Positions 14,684 through 23,798 of a stretch of 64,000 nt of DNA are shown one piece after another (within the stretch, counting starts at the first letter, position 1; each line of letters opens with the position of its first letter). The stretch spans positions 868,001 to 932,000 of the forward strand of contig NZ_RHIB01000001.1 in assembly GCF_003710255.1 (NCBI RefSeq), written 5' to 3'. The DNA comes from Alteribacter keqinensis. GTDB taxonomy: Bacteria; Bacillota; Bacilli; Bacillales; Salisediminibacteriaceae. Made by a program: the position numbers and the translations under genes. A model generated the notes under the pieces. The model was not told where the DNA came from. It saw only the letters and a list, made by a program, of their open reading frames with translations, and did not search any database.

Positions 14684-15649
14684 TCAGTCCTTGGAAAGCT
14701 GTGTAGCATAGGTTGTGATTAACCGTTCACCAGTATCTGATGTAAATTCAAACCGGTCGTAAGCGATGTCCGGTTCTTCCTCAAGAATCTCACGTTCATA
14801 ATGGTGCTGGATCATATACTGGTGTTTTTCTGTTGAGTAGGAGATAAAATTAACACCTTTAAATGTCGCCTGTTCGACAGTGCTCAATAGCTGAATAAGA
14901 AGGGAGTTATGGCAGTAAACACTGTTTTCATGGAAAATACCGAGCTTTCTAAGCCCACGCTCCAATGCGTGGAGAGCCGGTTTATCAAGCTCATTAATAA
15001 GAATCCGGTAAGGATCAAATTGGGATTTATTCAGTCTCAGGCGATCGCCGTGTGACAGATCCACCTGTTTTCCGTTTTCCAGTTCAAAGGTTGGACCTGA
15101 AATGTTATGTGCCCGTTTCCACTTATCTTTAACCTTGATCTCAAATTCAAAAGGACAGCCGTCGAGAGAAAGAGCTTCTTGTTTCTCTTCGTCGTATACA
15201 TAATAGTGGCGTGCTTTTTTCACAAGACTGTAGTATACGAAAACGTCTCTGTAAAGGAGATGATCGGCTTTTCTGCGCTTTAATTCCTGGTGAATCATGG
15301 CAAGGACAGATTCGTTGTTTTCTTTTTGATCATCTACTTCGTTCCACATACCTGCCAGCGCGTAATTTACAGACTCCTTGTAAGAGTGTGGAAAGTCCTG
15401 TTTTAAAGGCGATATTTTGTTTCCGGTACAAAAAACTTTCTCTCCTTCAGAATACAAAGGGGCAGGGAGTTGATCCGACTCGATGTTAATCTCGGGATAG
15501 AGCAAAATACCGGATATTTTTACAATGCCACTCCATATTTTCTTAGGTTTGGTTTCAATTTGTTCCAAAAGACCTACATACCGTCCATTTTTACCTTCAT
15601 TAATAATCACATGCTTTCCAGCATAAGATCTGGCTGTTTGTCGATCCAT
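14684..15649 (-). CDS. DUF2777-like Bacillus protein
   Basis: 321 residues from the ATG at 15649, which has GGGG 6 bases upstream. Starts further up (GTG at 15661) overlap that site. The N-terminus (MDRQTARSYAGKHVIINEGK, then GRYVGLLEQI) resembles DUF2777 proteins restricted to Bacillaceae and has the look of a small beta-barrel. The rest is Lys/Glu/Tyr-rich and soluble, ending with TSDTGERLITTYATQLSKD. No catalytic motif is evident. It is a single gene flanked by a terminator. Family assignment is from memory of the N-terminal pattern and is tentative. Confidence 0.6.
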   Translation of the reverse strand: MDRQTARSYAGKHVIINEGKNGRYVGLLEQIETKPKKIWSGIVKISGILLYPEINIESDQLPAPLYSEGEKVFCTGNKISPLKQDFPHSYKESVNYALAGMWNEVDDQKENNESVLAMIHQELKRRKADHLLYRDVFVYYSLVKKARHYYVYDEEKQEALSLDGCPFEFEIKVKDKWKRAHNISGPTFELENGKQVDLSHGDRLRLNKSQFDPYRILINELDKPALHALERGLRKLGIFHENSVYCHNSLLIQLLSTVEQATFKGVNFISYSTEKHQYMIQHHYEREILEEEPDIAYDRFEFTSDTGERLITTYATQLSKD

Positions 15650-15752
15650 GTTCATCCCCACTTTAAAGAGTATATTTCCATTATTTTGGATGGACCTTAT
15701 TCACTCCATTATAATATACTTTTGTCGTAAAAAAAAACAACTTGAGTATGGA

Positions 15753-16700
15753 TTACTGTCTGCTTTTCCGCTTGTAATAGTCGAGAATACCCATAGAACC
15801 AATGAGTAAATCAAGTTCTATAGATTTATATGCCTCATCCGGTATATCATCAGTGAAATTCTGTAAATACTCTTTAACCTTACTGAATAGAGCGTCTTTC
15901 AGCTGTTCATGAGTACCGTCCTGAAGGAAGTGCTCATGCCCTGTTTCCATAAATAAAGGCAGCCAGTATGTGATCTGACTGTACACTGCACCGGGGTCTT
16001 CTCCGAGTCCGAAGTGACCAAAAGCAATCCGCCGTGGTCCCACCTTTTGAACAAGCTCCATGGATGCAAGCATACAGTCGGGGTCGAACTGATTGGGGGA
16101 TGCTGAGGGAAGAACAAGTTCAATTCCGGTTCTTTTTAAGGAAGGGTAAATGACGCCAAGTGTGTCCCCGGAATAAAATATTCCACTCTTTTCATCAAAT
16201 ATACCAATATGATGGTTTGCGTGACCTGGGGTTTCAAAAAATGTAAGGGCTGCATCTCTCCCGATTGAAAGTGTTGAATTGTGCCGTGCAACCTTAATCA
16301 CATCCGTGTCCACTGGAAGTACAGGATCAAATAAACGGTCAAATTCATCTTTATAAACCATCTTGGCACCCTGGATAAGCCGTCGTGGTTCACAGAGGTG
16401 ACGTGCCCCCTTTTTGTGAACGTAAACAGTAGCATATGGACATTCCTGAAGTAAAAGACCTAATCCGCCGGAGTGATCCAGGTGAATATGAGTAACAATA
16501 ATATTTTTTATGTCTTTTGACTCAAACCCGAGGTGAGAAAGTCCTTCTTTAATAAACGGGACAGACAGCGACGGTCCTGTTTCTATCAGTGTCAGATCCC
16601 TCTCGGCTAGTACATAAGAACCGGTCCTTTCTGCCATACCTAAATCGAAGCCGTCAATAAGATATCGATCTTTGTCGAGTGTTAGAATGTGTTGTAACAA
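15753..16700 (-). CDS. MBL-fold metallo-hydrolase
   Basis: 315 residues. The metallo-beta-lactamase signature THIHLDHSGG lies at about 71-80, with supporting motifs TPGHANHHIGIF and YSGDTLG further on and a late AFGHFGLGED. This is the binuclear-zinc hydrolase fold of the glyoxalase II/YflN type. Compared with minimal glyoxalase II it has a C-terminal helical extension of roughly 90 residues, and its substrate cannot be told. The TTG start at 16700 follows AAAGGAGG by 7 bases, a very strong site. It is divergent from sigI. Confidence 0.82.
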   Translation of the reverse strand: MLQHILTLDKDRYLIDGFDLGMAERTGSYVLAERDLTLIETGPSLSVPFIKEGLSHLGFESKDIKNIIVTHIHLDHSGGLGLLLQECPYATVYVHKKGARHLCEPRRLIQGAKMVYKDEFDRLFDPVLPVDTDVIKVARHNSTLSIGRDAALTFFETPGHANHHIGIFDEKSGIFYSGDTLGVIYPSLKRTGIELVLPSASPNQFDPDCMLASMELVQKVGPRRIAFGHFGLGEDPGAVYSQITYWLPLFMETGHEHFLQDGTHEQLKDALFSKVKEYLQNFTDDIPDEAYKSIELDLLIGSMGILDYYKRKSRQ

Positions 16701-16847
16701 GGATTTACCTCCTTTCCTTTAATTGGGTGTAGCTATATTTTAATTCTTCGTAATATAACTGTAAACCGTGTATTACTGAAATGTAATTGATAGTTAGGTC
16801 GAAGGTCCACTGAATTTGTAAAAAAAACTCGTTAAGATATGAAAATG

Positions 16848-16876
16848 ACCCCTAAAAATAATCTGGAATGGTCGAA
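16848..16876 (+). promoter_or_regulatory. Candidate sigma-I autoregulatory promoter
   Basis: ACCCCTAAAA is followed 16 bases later by CGAA. C-rich/A-rich -35 and CGAA -10 elements are characteristic of sigma-I promoters, and sigI-rsgI operons are known to be autoregulated. It is about 34 bases before the chosen sigI start. Confidence 0.5.
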
Positions 16877-16909
16877 TACATATGAATACGCACAAGCGAG
16901 GTGCTAGTG

Positions 16910-17653
16910 GTGCTTAAGCGCTTAACGATTGATACAAATAAACCTTTCGATATAAACGAGACAGTAATGGAAATTCAGCGCGGTAACGTCAGACTGGAAA
17001 ATGATTTGATTGAACAGTATATTCCCTTTATAAGAAAAACAACCGCCAAAGTCTGTAAGAGGTATATTAATACATCTGAAGATGATGAGTATTCGATTGC
17101 CCTCATTGCTTTTAACGAAGCCATACATCAATATTCCCCTGATAAAGGCAGTTCCTTTCTTTCGTTTGCAAGTCTTGTAATCAGAAGAAGGGTGATTGAT
17201 TTTATCAGGCAGGAACAGCGGCGAAAAATACCCCTGTCTATTGATTACCACGATGATGATAATGAAAACATGGAGAATGTTGCTGAAATTCATGCGTCAT
17301 TCCACGAATATCATGAAAAACAGGAGAGAGAGTACCGAAGAGAGGAAATCCTCCACCTTAATGAGCAGTTAAAAGCTTTTAAGATTTCCCTGTCCGATGT
17401 AGCGAAGCAATGCCCGAAGCATCAGGATGCACGTGAGAACATGGTCAAGATTGCGAAAACCGTAGTTGAAATTGAAGGATTACGATCAACTTTGATGACG
17501 AAAAAGCGTCTGCCCATCAAAGAACTCACTAAACATATTACTATGAGCCGGAAAACAATAGAGAGAAACCGGAAATATATTATAGCGGTATCCCTTGTTT
17601 TAATGGAGGATTATCGTTATTTAAAGGATTATCTTAAGGAGTGGTTAGGGTGA
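16910..17653 (+). CDS. sigI: RNA polymerase sigma factor SigI
   Basis: 247 residues from the GTG at 16910, 6 bases after GAGGTG. Region 2 is clear: ENDLIEQYIPFIRKTTAKVC, then DDEYSIALIAFNEAIHQYSP and SFLSFASLVIRRRVIDFIRQ (about 35-105). The C-terminal HTH includes LPIKELTKHITMSRKTIERN (about 203-222). The IDYHDDDNEN linker and overall length agree with B. subtilis SigI, the heat-shock and cell-wall-related sigma factor controlled by RsgI. It overlaps rsgI by four bases (GTGA). A sigma-I-like promoter is upstream. Confidence 0.93.
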   Translation: MLKRLTIDTNKPFDINETVMEIQRGNVRLENDLIEQYIPFIRKTTAKVCKRYINTSEDDEYSIALIAFNEAIHQYSPDKGSSFLSFASLVIRRRVIDFIRQEQRRKIPLSIDYHDDDNENMENVAEIHASFHEYHEKQEREYRREEILHLNEQLKAFKISLSDVAKQCPKHQDARENMVKIAKTVVEIEGLRSTLMTKKRLPIKELTKHITMSRKTIERNRKYIIAVSLVLMEDYRYLKDYLKEWLG

Positions 17654-18849
17654 AAAAAGGGGTCGTCATGGAGAAGCATAAACGATTCATGATCGTTTTA
17701 ACGAAAGAAGGAGAGTTCGTTAAAGCTAAACGGTCAGCTGGTGCCAGAATAGGTGAAGAAGTGCCCTATAAACCGGCGAATACGTTTCTTGTTTCGATGC
17801 TTTATGAACATAAATCCATGACACTGCCTGTGGCGGCTGTTTTGTGCTTTATCGTCTTTTTTGCACTGCCTTTCCCGGATGATGAAAGAGCATATGGTGT
17901 CGTTGCTTTTGATATTAATCCCAGTATCGGAATCACCCTTGACCGGAAATACGAAGTTGTTGATTTGATTTATTATAATGAAGACGGGAAAAAAATACTG
18001 GACGAACTGCACCCCGGGGATTATATAGGGGAATCCTTTGACATAGCAGCGTATCTAATTTTAAAAGAGAGCAAAGCTCATGGATACCTGGAGGAAGAAA
18101 ATAGTATATACATATCCACCTCTACTGTGTTTTACGAAGACCAGAAGTGGCTTGCCAGATACGAAGGCTGGACCACATCCATAAAAGAAGAATACTCCAT
18201 AAATATTATCTCTTTACTGATTGATCAGTCTACCTTGGAAGAAGCGAAAGCGAGAGCTGTTTCACCAGGGAAGATTGCCTTGTCCCATACATACGATTTT
18301 GAGCTGGCCGAGGTCGAGGAGCTGAGAAGTTTTTCAATGAGTCAGCTCGTATCCGAAGCAGGCCCGGAAATGTCAGATATACTTCACAGCGGTTCCGGTG
18401 AACAGGACATGGATGAAGTCACCCTCTCTTCAAAACAGGAACAGGAAGAAGAAAGTCCTTCATCTGTAACGGAGAAAACTGAAGAGAACAAAGAAGCAGG
18501 ATCTGGATCATCTCAGGTCTCTAACAGTGAAAGCGATATTGATGAGGAAGCACCGGTAGATAATATAACCGACGAAGACTCTGAGCCGGAAGAAAAACCT
18601 GCTGATTATAAAGACGAAAAAAAACAGACTAAGAAGAGTAACGAAAAGAAAGATAAAGATAAAGAAGAGAAAAAAGAAAAAAATGAGAAAAAAGGTCATT
18701 CTGAAAAAAATGACACTCGCGGTAAGGGGAAGAAACAAGAAGGTAACGCACAACGGAGAAAAGGGTGCTCTCCTCCTGGTTTAGCAGACAAAGAGGAGGG
18801 ACACCCCTCCGGTAATGGCAGGAAGAACTGTGATTCCCCGGATAAATAA
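17650..18849 (+). CDS. rsgI: Anti-sigma-I factor RsgI with charged C-terminal tail
   Basis: 399 residues from the GTG at 17650, which has AAGGAG 8 bases upstream and gives the conserved start KKGVVMEKHKRFMIVLTKEG. Residues 1-45 form the RsgI N-terminal SigI-binding domain. One transmembrane helix follows (about 57-75; LPVAAVLCFIVFFALPF). The conserved extracytoplasmic juxtamembrane domain is next (AYGVVAFDINPSIGITLDRK, about 81-230). The last 160 residues are low-complexity: first Glu/Ser-rich, then a long Lys/Glu run. No carbohydrate-binding or other known sensory domain is seen in the tail, which resembles a cell-wall-embedded disordered extension. Confidence 0.9.
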   Translation: MKKGVVMEKHKRFMIVLTKEGEFVKAKRSAGARIGEEVPYKPANTFLVSMLYEHKSMTLPVAAVLCFIVFFALPFPDDERAYGVVAFDINPSIGITLDRKYEVVDLIYYNEDGKKILDELHPGDYIGESFDIAAYLILKESKAHGYLEEENSIYISTSTVFYEDQKWLARYEGWTTSIKEEYSINIISLLIDQSTLEEAKARAVSPGKIALSHTYDFELAEVEELRSFSMSQLVSEAGPEMSDILHSGSGEQDMDEVTLSSKQEQEEESPSSVTEKTEENKEAGSGSSQVSNSESDIDEEAPVDNITDEDSEPEEKPADYKDEKKQTKKSNEKKDKDKEEKKEKNEKKGHSEKNDTRGKGKKQEGNAQRRKGCSPPGLADKEEGHPSGNGRKNCDSPDK

Positions 18850-18897
18850 CGTATATTAAAACACATAAAGATAATCAAACGTTACGATAATTAAATA

Positions 18898-18935
18898 AAG
18901 CTGCTCAAAGGTTGATACTTTGAGCAGCTTTTTTC
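18898..18935. terminator. Bidirectional terminator after rsgI
   Basis: AAGCTGCTCAAAG/CTTTGAGCAGCTT with a TTTTTT run, between convergent genes. Confidence 0.88.
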
Positions 18936-19842
18936 ATTTATTTTCATCATAACGCATTTTATTGACTCTGAGCAGATGATTCAGTCTTTCCATCCGGTTG
19001 TGGTCGAGTGAGGACGCAATTTTGCCTACGAACCGGTTCATTTTTTCAAGTGCGTGAATGACATCCTCTTCCATTTCCTTCTTCTGGGAGGGGGTCAAGC
19101 TTTGGTAAGTGTCAAGGAGGTCGGGGATTTCTTTTATGAGCATCCGCTTGAGCTGGTGGCGCTCTTCTACATCAAGAAGGTTAAACTCTTCAAGACACCG
19201 TTTCAAACTGGCGCTGACATTTGAAAAAACAGATGTAATTGAATTGTTCAGGTTTGCGTAACGCCTTTCAAGCTGCTTTAATTCCGCATTCAGCGTACTT
19301 TTCTCATCCGGTTCGTTATGATGAGCTCTTTGAAGCTCGACGGTTTCCTCACTCTCGTTTTGAGGAAGGAGGTTCTGGCCGGACAAGGAGCTGTCAAGCA
19401 TATGAAGGTGAGTAAATACAGGTCTGAACAATGGGTGATGCTTTACATTTCGTACGATGTTACGACCGTCTGTATGAAAGTAGATGGTAGCATCTATGCA
19501 TTTGCCGAGCCCTTTTTCTGCTTTGACTGATTTTCTGTAAATTGTAATATAAATGCGTTTTTTTATTAAAGCCTGGGAACGCTTGGTATCGTGCATTTCA
19601 AGGTGAAGCTTCTTCGGTTTGATTTTCACTTTCAGCAGGAACCCTTTGATTTTACGTTTAAATGTTTTATTGAGCCTCGGAAGTTCCGACAGGGAAGCCA
19701 GATCGGAAAGGAACTCCTCAGTTTCGTGAACCATGAGGCTGGTAGCATCTTCCTCAATCCTGGGCTCGTGCAACGGTTTCATATAGTTTGGCAGAAAGGG
19801 CTGTATCCATTCCTGATGGAGAAGCTTTTCTTTGAAGGTCAT
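18934..19842 (-). CDS. Unknown protein encoded downstream of telA
   Basis: 302 residues starting at the ATG at 19842, preceded by AGGTG. The protein is basic, soluble and predicted alpha/beta in the first 150 residues (IKGFLLKVKIKPKKLHLEMH, then KRIYITIYRKSVKAE). The remainder is long helical/coiled coil (LKQLERRYANLNNSITSVFS, SQKKEMEEDVIHALEKMNRF). No signal peptide or recognised domain. It follows telA by about 40 bases in the same direction, so the pair is probably one operon. In other bacilli the telA/yaaN partner is usually XpaC, which this is not. Confidence 0.6.
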   Translation of the reverse strand: MTFKEKLLHQEWIQPFLPNYMKPLHEPRIEEDATSLMVHETEEFLSDLASLSELPRLNKTFKRKIKGFLLKVKIKPKKLHLEMHDTKRSQALIKKRIYITIYRKSVKAEKGLGKCIDATIYFHTDGRNIVRNVKHHPLFRPVFTHLHMLDSSLSGQNLLPQNESEETVELQRAHHNEPDEKSTLNAELKQLERRYANLNNSITSVFSNVSASLKRCLEEFNLLDVEERHQLKRMLIKEIPDLLDTYQSLTPSQKKEMEEDVIHALEKMNRFVGKIASSLDHNRMERLNHLLRVNKMRYDENK

Positions 19843-19881
19843 TAGTTTCACCTGCCTGTATCCCCAACTGAAATCGGGGCG

Positions 19882-20904
19882 TTAATTTAAGAGCTTCTTT
19901 TCCATTTTTGTATTCAGTTCATCCATCTCTGTGATGAACTGTTTACTCGATTCGATAATCCGTTCGTTTGACTGCTCGGTCATTTCAATCGCTGCATATA
20001 CATCCTCGTAAGCCTTTTTGAATGTTTCAATTGCAACAGACGGTTTTTCGAGGGTTTTAAGGGTTTCTTCTGTATTGGATTTCAAGAGCGATGCGTTCGA
20101 TAGAAGCATTGCTTCCGTTGATTCATTTACATTTTGAACCGCATCAATGACCTTTTTCTGATTCCCGAGTGCAAGCTGAATGGAAGCTGTAACGGTGACG
20201 ATGTTTTTCGTCATGGTAATAGCGTTAAATATAGCTTCTTCGAGTTTTTCGTTATTCTCGGCAATAATATCAACAGAAGCAAGAGACTGCTGAAGAACAA
20301 GTACAGCTTGCTGCATGTTTTTAACGCGGGAGAGGACTTTCTGCTGTCCTTTTTGTATCGGGACCGGATCGTTTTGCCATTCTTCTTTTTTCATCTCTTC
20401 TTCAAGCATTATGTTAAGCTCTTTCCCCATGACGATCTGTTCTTCAAGAGAAGCCATCCGCTCTTTCGCTACAACCTTAAGTTGCTGAAGCATTACAGTA
20501 TCTTCCTGAAGCTTATCTTTACCGTGGAGAAGTGCTTCAATGATTGTTTCTACCTCTGATTCAATTGTTTGGTACTTTTTCGCGTACTTATCGAGAGGGC
20601 TTTTACGGACGATTTTGTTTACGAGTTTTTCCCATTTTCCTTGTTTTAAGTAATTTGGTTCCAGGTCCGCAACTACTTCTTTCAGCTTGGTCAGCTGTTC
20701 CGGCAGCTCATGATTCGGGTCGTTCATCATGTCGCTTACCGGTCTTTTCAGTGCTTCGAGAGATTCACCGGCCTTTTCCTGCTCTTCTGTTCCAATCCTG
20801 CCGATCGTTTCAAGAATTTTTTCAAGATTGCCTTCTGACCGGATCTGTTCTATAACTGTTTTGGCGTTTTCATCTTTTTTGAGTTCGTTTTTCTTTTCTG
20901 ACAT
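19882..20904 (-). CDS. telA: TelA/YaaN/YceH family protein (toxic anion resistance)
   Basis: 340 residues, almost fully helical. It has the family pattern LPEQLTKLKEVVADLEPNYL, then SPLDKYAKKYQTIESEVETI, LEEQIVMGKEL, and a central AITMTKNIVTVTASIQLALG. TelA-type proteins (B. subtilis YaaN, YceH) are associated with tellurite and other toxic-anion or envelope-stress tolerance. They are cytoplasmic or membrane-peripheral, and the mechanism is unsettled. The ATG follows AGGAGGTC. It is the first gene of a two-gene unit. Confidence 0.85.
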   Translation of the reverse strand: MSEKKNELKKDENAKTVIEQIRSEGNLEKILETIGRIGTEEQEKAGESLEALKRPVSDMMNDPNHELPEQLTKLKEVVADLEPNYLKQGKWEKLVNKIVRKSPLDKYAKKYQTIESEVETIIEALLHGKDKLQEDTVMLQQLKVVAKERMASLEEQIVMGKELNIMLEEEMKKEEWQNDPVPIQKGQQKVLSRVKNMQQAVLVLQQSLASVDIIAENNEKLEEAIFNAITMTKNIVTVTASIQLALGNQKKVIDAVQNVNESTEAMLLSNASLLKSNTEETLKTLEKPSVAIETFKKAYEDVYAAIEMTEQSNERIIESSKQFITEMDELNTKMEKKLLN

Positions 20905-21156
20905 ATAATGACCTCCTGAGTCGTGCTCGTATACAAACTTCTTGATTTATTTACGGTTTTACATGGTATAAGGTTCCGATTCTTTTGGATTGATTATATA
21001 ACGGCAAATTCAATGTGGGCAACATATTCGTTTCTATTTTCCTCATACCCTGATCCCGTTATGGTTATGTACGACATTGCCCTTACTTTACCAAGAGCCG
21101 GTTTAAAGCTAAGATGATAATTAAGTATACATCATAGAAAAAGAGGGTGCACCTAT

Positions 21157-22503
21157 GTGAGAACGGCTGCTTCAGCAAAAAATATAACAGTGGAAACCAT
21201 CGGGCTTGACGCAGTTCCGAAGCATTTAAGGACCACCGGGGCATTAGATTACGTAAGAATACAGACTGCTGTGGCTGTAAACGCAGGAAATTTCCTTGTG
21301 CCTGCTATGGCGGTACTTGAAGGTGGACTGAACTTTTATGCTGCTGTTCTGTCTACTGTTCTTGGGGCTTGCCTGGCATTTTTATTTGTATCACTTCTGG
21401 CTCTTCCCGGCGCTCGTTATGGTCTTCCAGCACAGTTTGTCATCCGGTCCATGATCGGAACGAAAGGTTCAATGTACATAGCCTCACCCATTCGTACACT
21501 CACTTCATTATACTGGTTCGGCGTACAGACTATCGGTGGAACCTATATATTAAAGGAGATGCTGTCCAGAAGTTTCGATCTGGAAGTACCTTTCCTGTGG
21601 CTTTCCATTCCTTTGGCTCTAATAATGGCTTATCTCGCCTTGGTAGGTTTTGAAGCGTTGAAAAATCTTTCGAAATTTGTCCTGCCTCTTCTGTTTCTCT
21701 CGGCGATTGTCATGGCCTGTTTGTACCTGACAGGAGACTACGGAGGGAGGACAGCAAAGGATATCGTAAACGGCAGCGGCAACTGGTCTGCCTCTGTGAT
21801 GATATTATTCGGAAGTCTCGCTTTCGTGCAGTATGTATCGGGAGCAGGTACTTCTTCAGACGTATCCCGCTATGGAAGAACACCGAAACACGCCTTTTAC
21901 GGAATCTTCTTTGGAAATAGTCTGGGCTTTTTACTCACAGCCCTTCTGGGAGCATTTACTGCCACAGTGGCAGGTGACTGGAATCCGTTTGTTGTTTCAA
22001 CCCGGATGACCGATTCCTTTTTTCTCATTGCCTTGATTTTTACAGCAGCTTTCATGTCGATGATTACGATAAACCTGAATAATGCCTATACCGGTGGCTA
22101 CAGCCTGTTAAACAGTTTTCCTAAGCTTGGAAGGGTGAAAAGTGCGGTCATATTTGGAGCACTCGGGGTTATCGTAAGTGGTTTTCCGATTATTGCAGAC
22201 CGGGCTGAACAGTTCATTTCTCTCCTGGGTACCGTTATCATTCCTTTAACTGCAGTATTTATCGCAGATTACTTGTTTGTAAAAAAGGGAAGGTTATCCA
22301 AAGAGGCAATCAACAATCTTGCGGCTGGAGTGTATTCTCTGAATGTTTCCGCTGCGTGGGCTGTGGGGGCAGGGGTGATCATTTATCTTTTGGTGCCCGG
22401 CGGGCTTTCCCCAAGCTTTATTACGTTTTTTGTCACACCACTCATTTATCTGGCCATCCTTCAGCGTAAAGGATGGAACAAGAAGGTGAAAAAATGTGCC
22501 TGA
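21157..22503 (+). CDS. NCS1-family nucleobase permease (cytosine/purine type)
   Basis: 448 residues with about twelve membrane helices. NCS1 features are visible: N-terminal cytoplasmic ETIGLDAVPKHLRTTGALDY, the helix-1 segment NAGNFLVPAMAVLEGGLNF, and ARYGLPAQFVIRSMIG (about 85-100). A helix-6 region GSGNWSASVMILFGSLAFVQ and VSGAGTSSDVSRYGR follow. Family members import cytosine, uracil, allantoin, hydantoins or thiamin precursors with Na+ or H+. The substrate is not predictable here. The GTG start at 21157 follows GAGGGTG. The stop overlaps the next gene by 10 bases. No purine-type riboswitch is seen upstream. Confidence 0.82.
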   Translation: MRTAASAKNITVETIGLDAVPKHLRTTGALDYVRIQTAVAVNAGNFLVPAMAVLEGGLNFYAAVLSTVLGACLAFLFVSLLALPGARYGLPAQFVIRSMIGTKGSMYIASPIRTLTSLYWFGVQTIGGTYILKEMLSRSFDLEVPFLWLSIPLALIMAYLALVGFEALKNLSKFVLPLLFLSAIVMACLYLTGDYGGRTAKDIVNGSGNWSASVMILFGSLAFVQYVSGAGTSSDVSRYGRTPKHAFYGIFFGNSLGFLLTALLGAFTATVAGDWNPFVVSTRMTDSFFLIALIFTAAFMSMITINLNNAYTGGYSLLNSFPKLGRVKSAVIFGALGVIVSGFPIIADRAEQFISLLGTVIIPLTAVFIADYLFVKKGRLSKEAINNLAAGVYSLNVSAAWAVGAGVIIYLLVPGGLSPSFITFFVTPLIYLAILQRKGWNKKVKKCA

Positions 22504-23258
22504 TTGGAATCTCCATGAAAAAAAATACTAAATTTCCTTTCATTCTTGCTGCCAACAGGGATGAATTTTATGCCAGGCCCACAGAGTCCCTTCATCGCTG
22601 GGAGGGATACCCTGCTGTTTATGCTGGAAAAGACCTTAAAAAAGGCGGTACTTGGCTGGGTGTCTCTGAAACCGGCTGTCTGGGTGCTCTTACCAATGTC
22701 CGTGAACGGCAGGAAAGGGAGGCGCGGCATTCAAGAGGCGAGCTGATTGTCAATTTTTTAAGGAGAAAAGACACCGATGCATGCACCTTCGTAAAGCAGG
22801 TGAGTAAAGACGGGGGGCTGTACGATGGCTTCAATCTTCTGGTTGGCACACCTGACACACTTTGCTATGGGTCTAACAGAGTAAACGGCATAAAGGTACT
22901 TGAAAGTGGTATTTATGGGTTGAGTAATGCCGCATTGGATACGAGCTGGCCTAAAGTAGAAGCGGTAAAGGATGCCATGGACCGTGTGAGCGCCTGCGAA
23001 GATCAGGAAGAATTGCTTAATATGCTGTTTTCAGAGTTGGCTGCAGCTGAGCCGTTCCCTTCTGAGCTGCTTCCCGATACGGGATTTGTGGAGAAATTAG
23101 AACGGATGCTGTCTCCCGTTTTCATTTCTTCAGAAGACTATGGAACCCGCTGCTCTACGATTATTATCATGAATAGGAACAGAGAACTTACAATCGTTGA
23201 ACGGCGCTATCATAATAAAAAGACCAGCGACACAAAATTTACACTGGCTGTCCCGTAA
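22494..23258 (+). CDS. NRDE (TANGO2-like) family protein
   Basis: 254 residues from the ATG at 22494, which yields the family's invariant N-terminus M-C (MCLIGISMKK). Cys2 would be exposed as the N-terminal residue after Met removal. The name motif AANRDEF is at about 20-26, followed by GGTWLGVSETGCLGALTNVR. A late GTRCSTIIIMN segment is also conserved. The human relative TANGO2 is linked to lipid and heme/acyl-CoA handling. Bacterial function is not established. It is translationally coupled to the upstream permease. Confidence 0.85.
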   Translation: MCLIGISMKKNTKFPFILAANRDEFYARPTESLHRWEGYPAVYAGKDLKKGGTWLGVSETGCLGALTNVRERQEREARHSRGELIVNFLRRKDTDACTFVKQVSKDGGLYDGFNLLVGTPDTLCYGSNRVNGIKVLESGIYGLSNAALDTSWPKVEAVKDAMDRVSACEDQEELLNMLFSELAAAEPFPSELLPDTGFVEKLERMLSPVFISSEDYGTRCSTIIIMNRNRELTIVERRYHNKKTSDTKFTLAVP

Positions 23259-23342
23259 AAAGCATGGCTATTGGCTATCGTAACGCAAGTATGGTATACA
23301 GTAAGATATAGACCATGACGTATATGACAGGAGTTAACGGAT

Positions 23343-23681
23343 ATGACAAAAAAGCAGGTAATGTTAATTTCGGGATTAGGGATCTTCTGTATGGGAATCT
23401 GGGGTCTTTTGATCGTTGCTGTCGTGCCGCAATCTGATCATCTTGTTATGAATGAGCAGCCTGTAAAAGTGGAAGGGCAAAAACGGGCTTCATTTACATA
23501 CATATCAGAAAGCCGGGGAGCAGAGGATATTTACATCGGAACAACCCCCGGAGCAGACCCGGTCGAGCGTATTGCAATGGAACCGGTAACCTGGGATAAA
23601 GAAGCGATTAATCTCGGTGCCGGGATTTCAATAGAAGTGGTTCTTGATTCCTTGTTTGCCGGCCGGAGTTTTGACGATTAG
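23343..23681 (+). CDS. Small membrane-anchored hypothetical protein
   Basis: 112 residues with one N-terminal hydrophobic helix (about 7-27, LISGLGIFCMGIWGLLIVAV) and an exported soluble part. No lipobox and no clear signal-peptidase site. The outside part contains ASFTYISESRGAEDIYIGTT and is mildly acidic. I do not recognise a family. It is 117 bases before tatA in the same direction, but tatA has its own promoter-like region, so co-transcription is uncertain. Confidence 0.6.
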   Translation: MTKKQVMLISGLGIFCMGIWGLLIVAVVPQSDHLVMNEQPVKVEGQKRASFTYISESRGAEDIYIGTTPGADPVERIAMEPVTWDKEAINLGAGISIEVVLDSLFAGRSFDD

Positions 23682-23798
23682 GTGAAGATGAAACAGTTTT
23701 ACTCTACCTATAGTAAAATAACAAAAAACACTTTATAATAGAGTAGAAAATACACCGAGAATAAACATAATAAGCTTTCTTAAAGGAGGGTTACTTTC

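Noticed and set aside
15661-15661. GTG as start of the DUF2777-like gene
   Set aside because: It would place the Shine-Dalgarno-like GGGG inside the coding sequence. The ATG at 15649 fits better.
21118-21156. Purine-type riboswitch before the NCS1 permease
   Set aside because: The conserved loop motifs could not be found in the 250 bases upstream.
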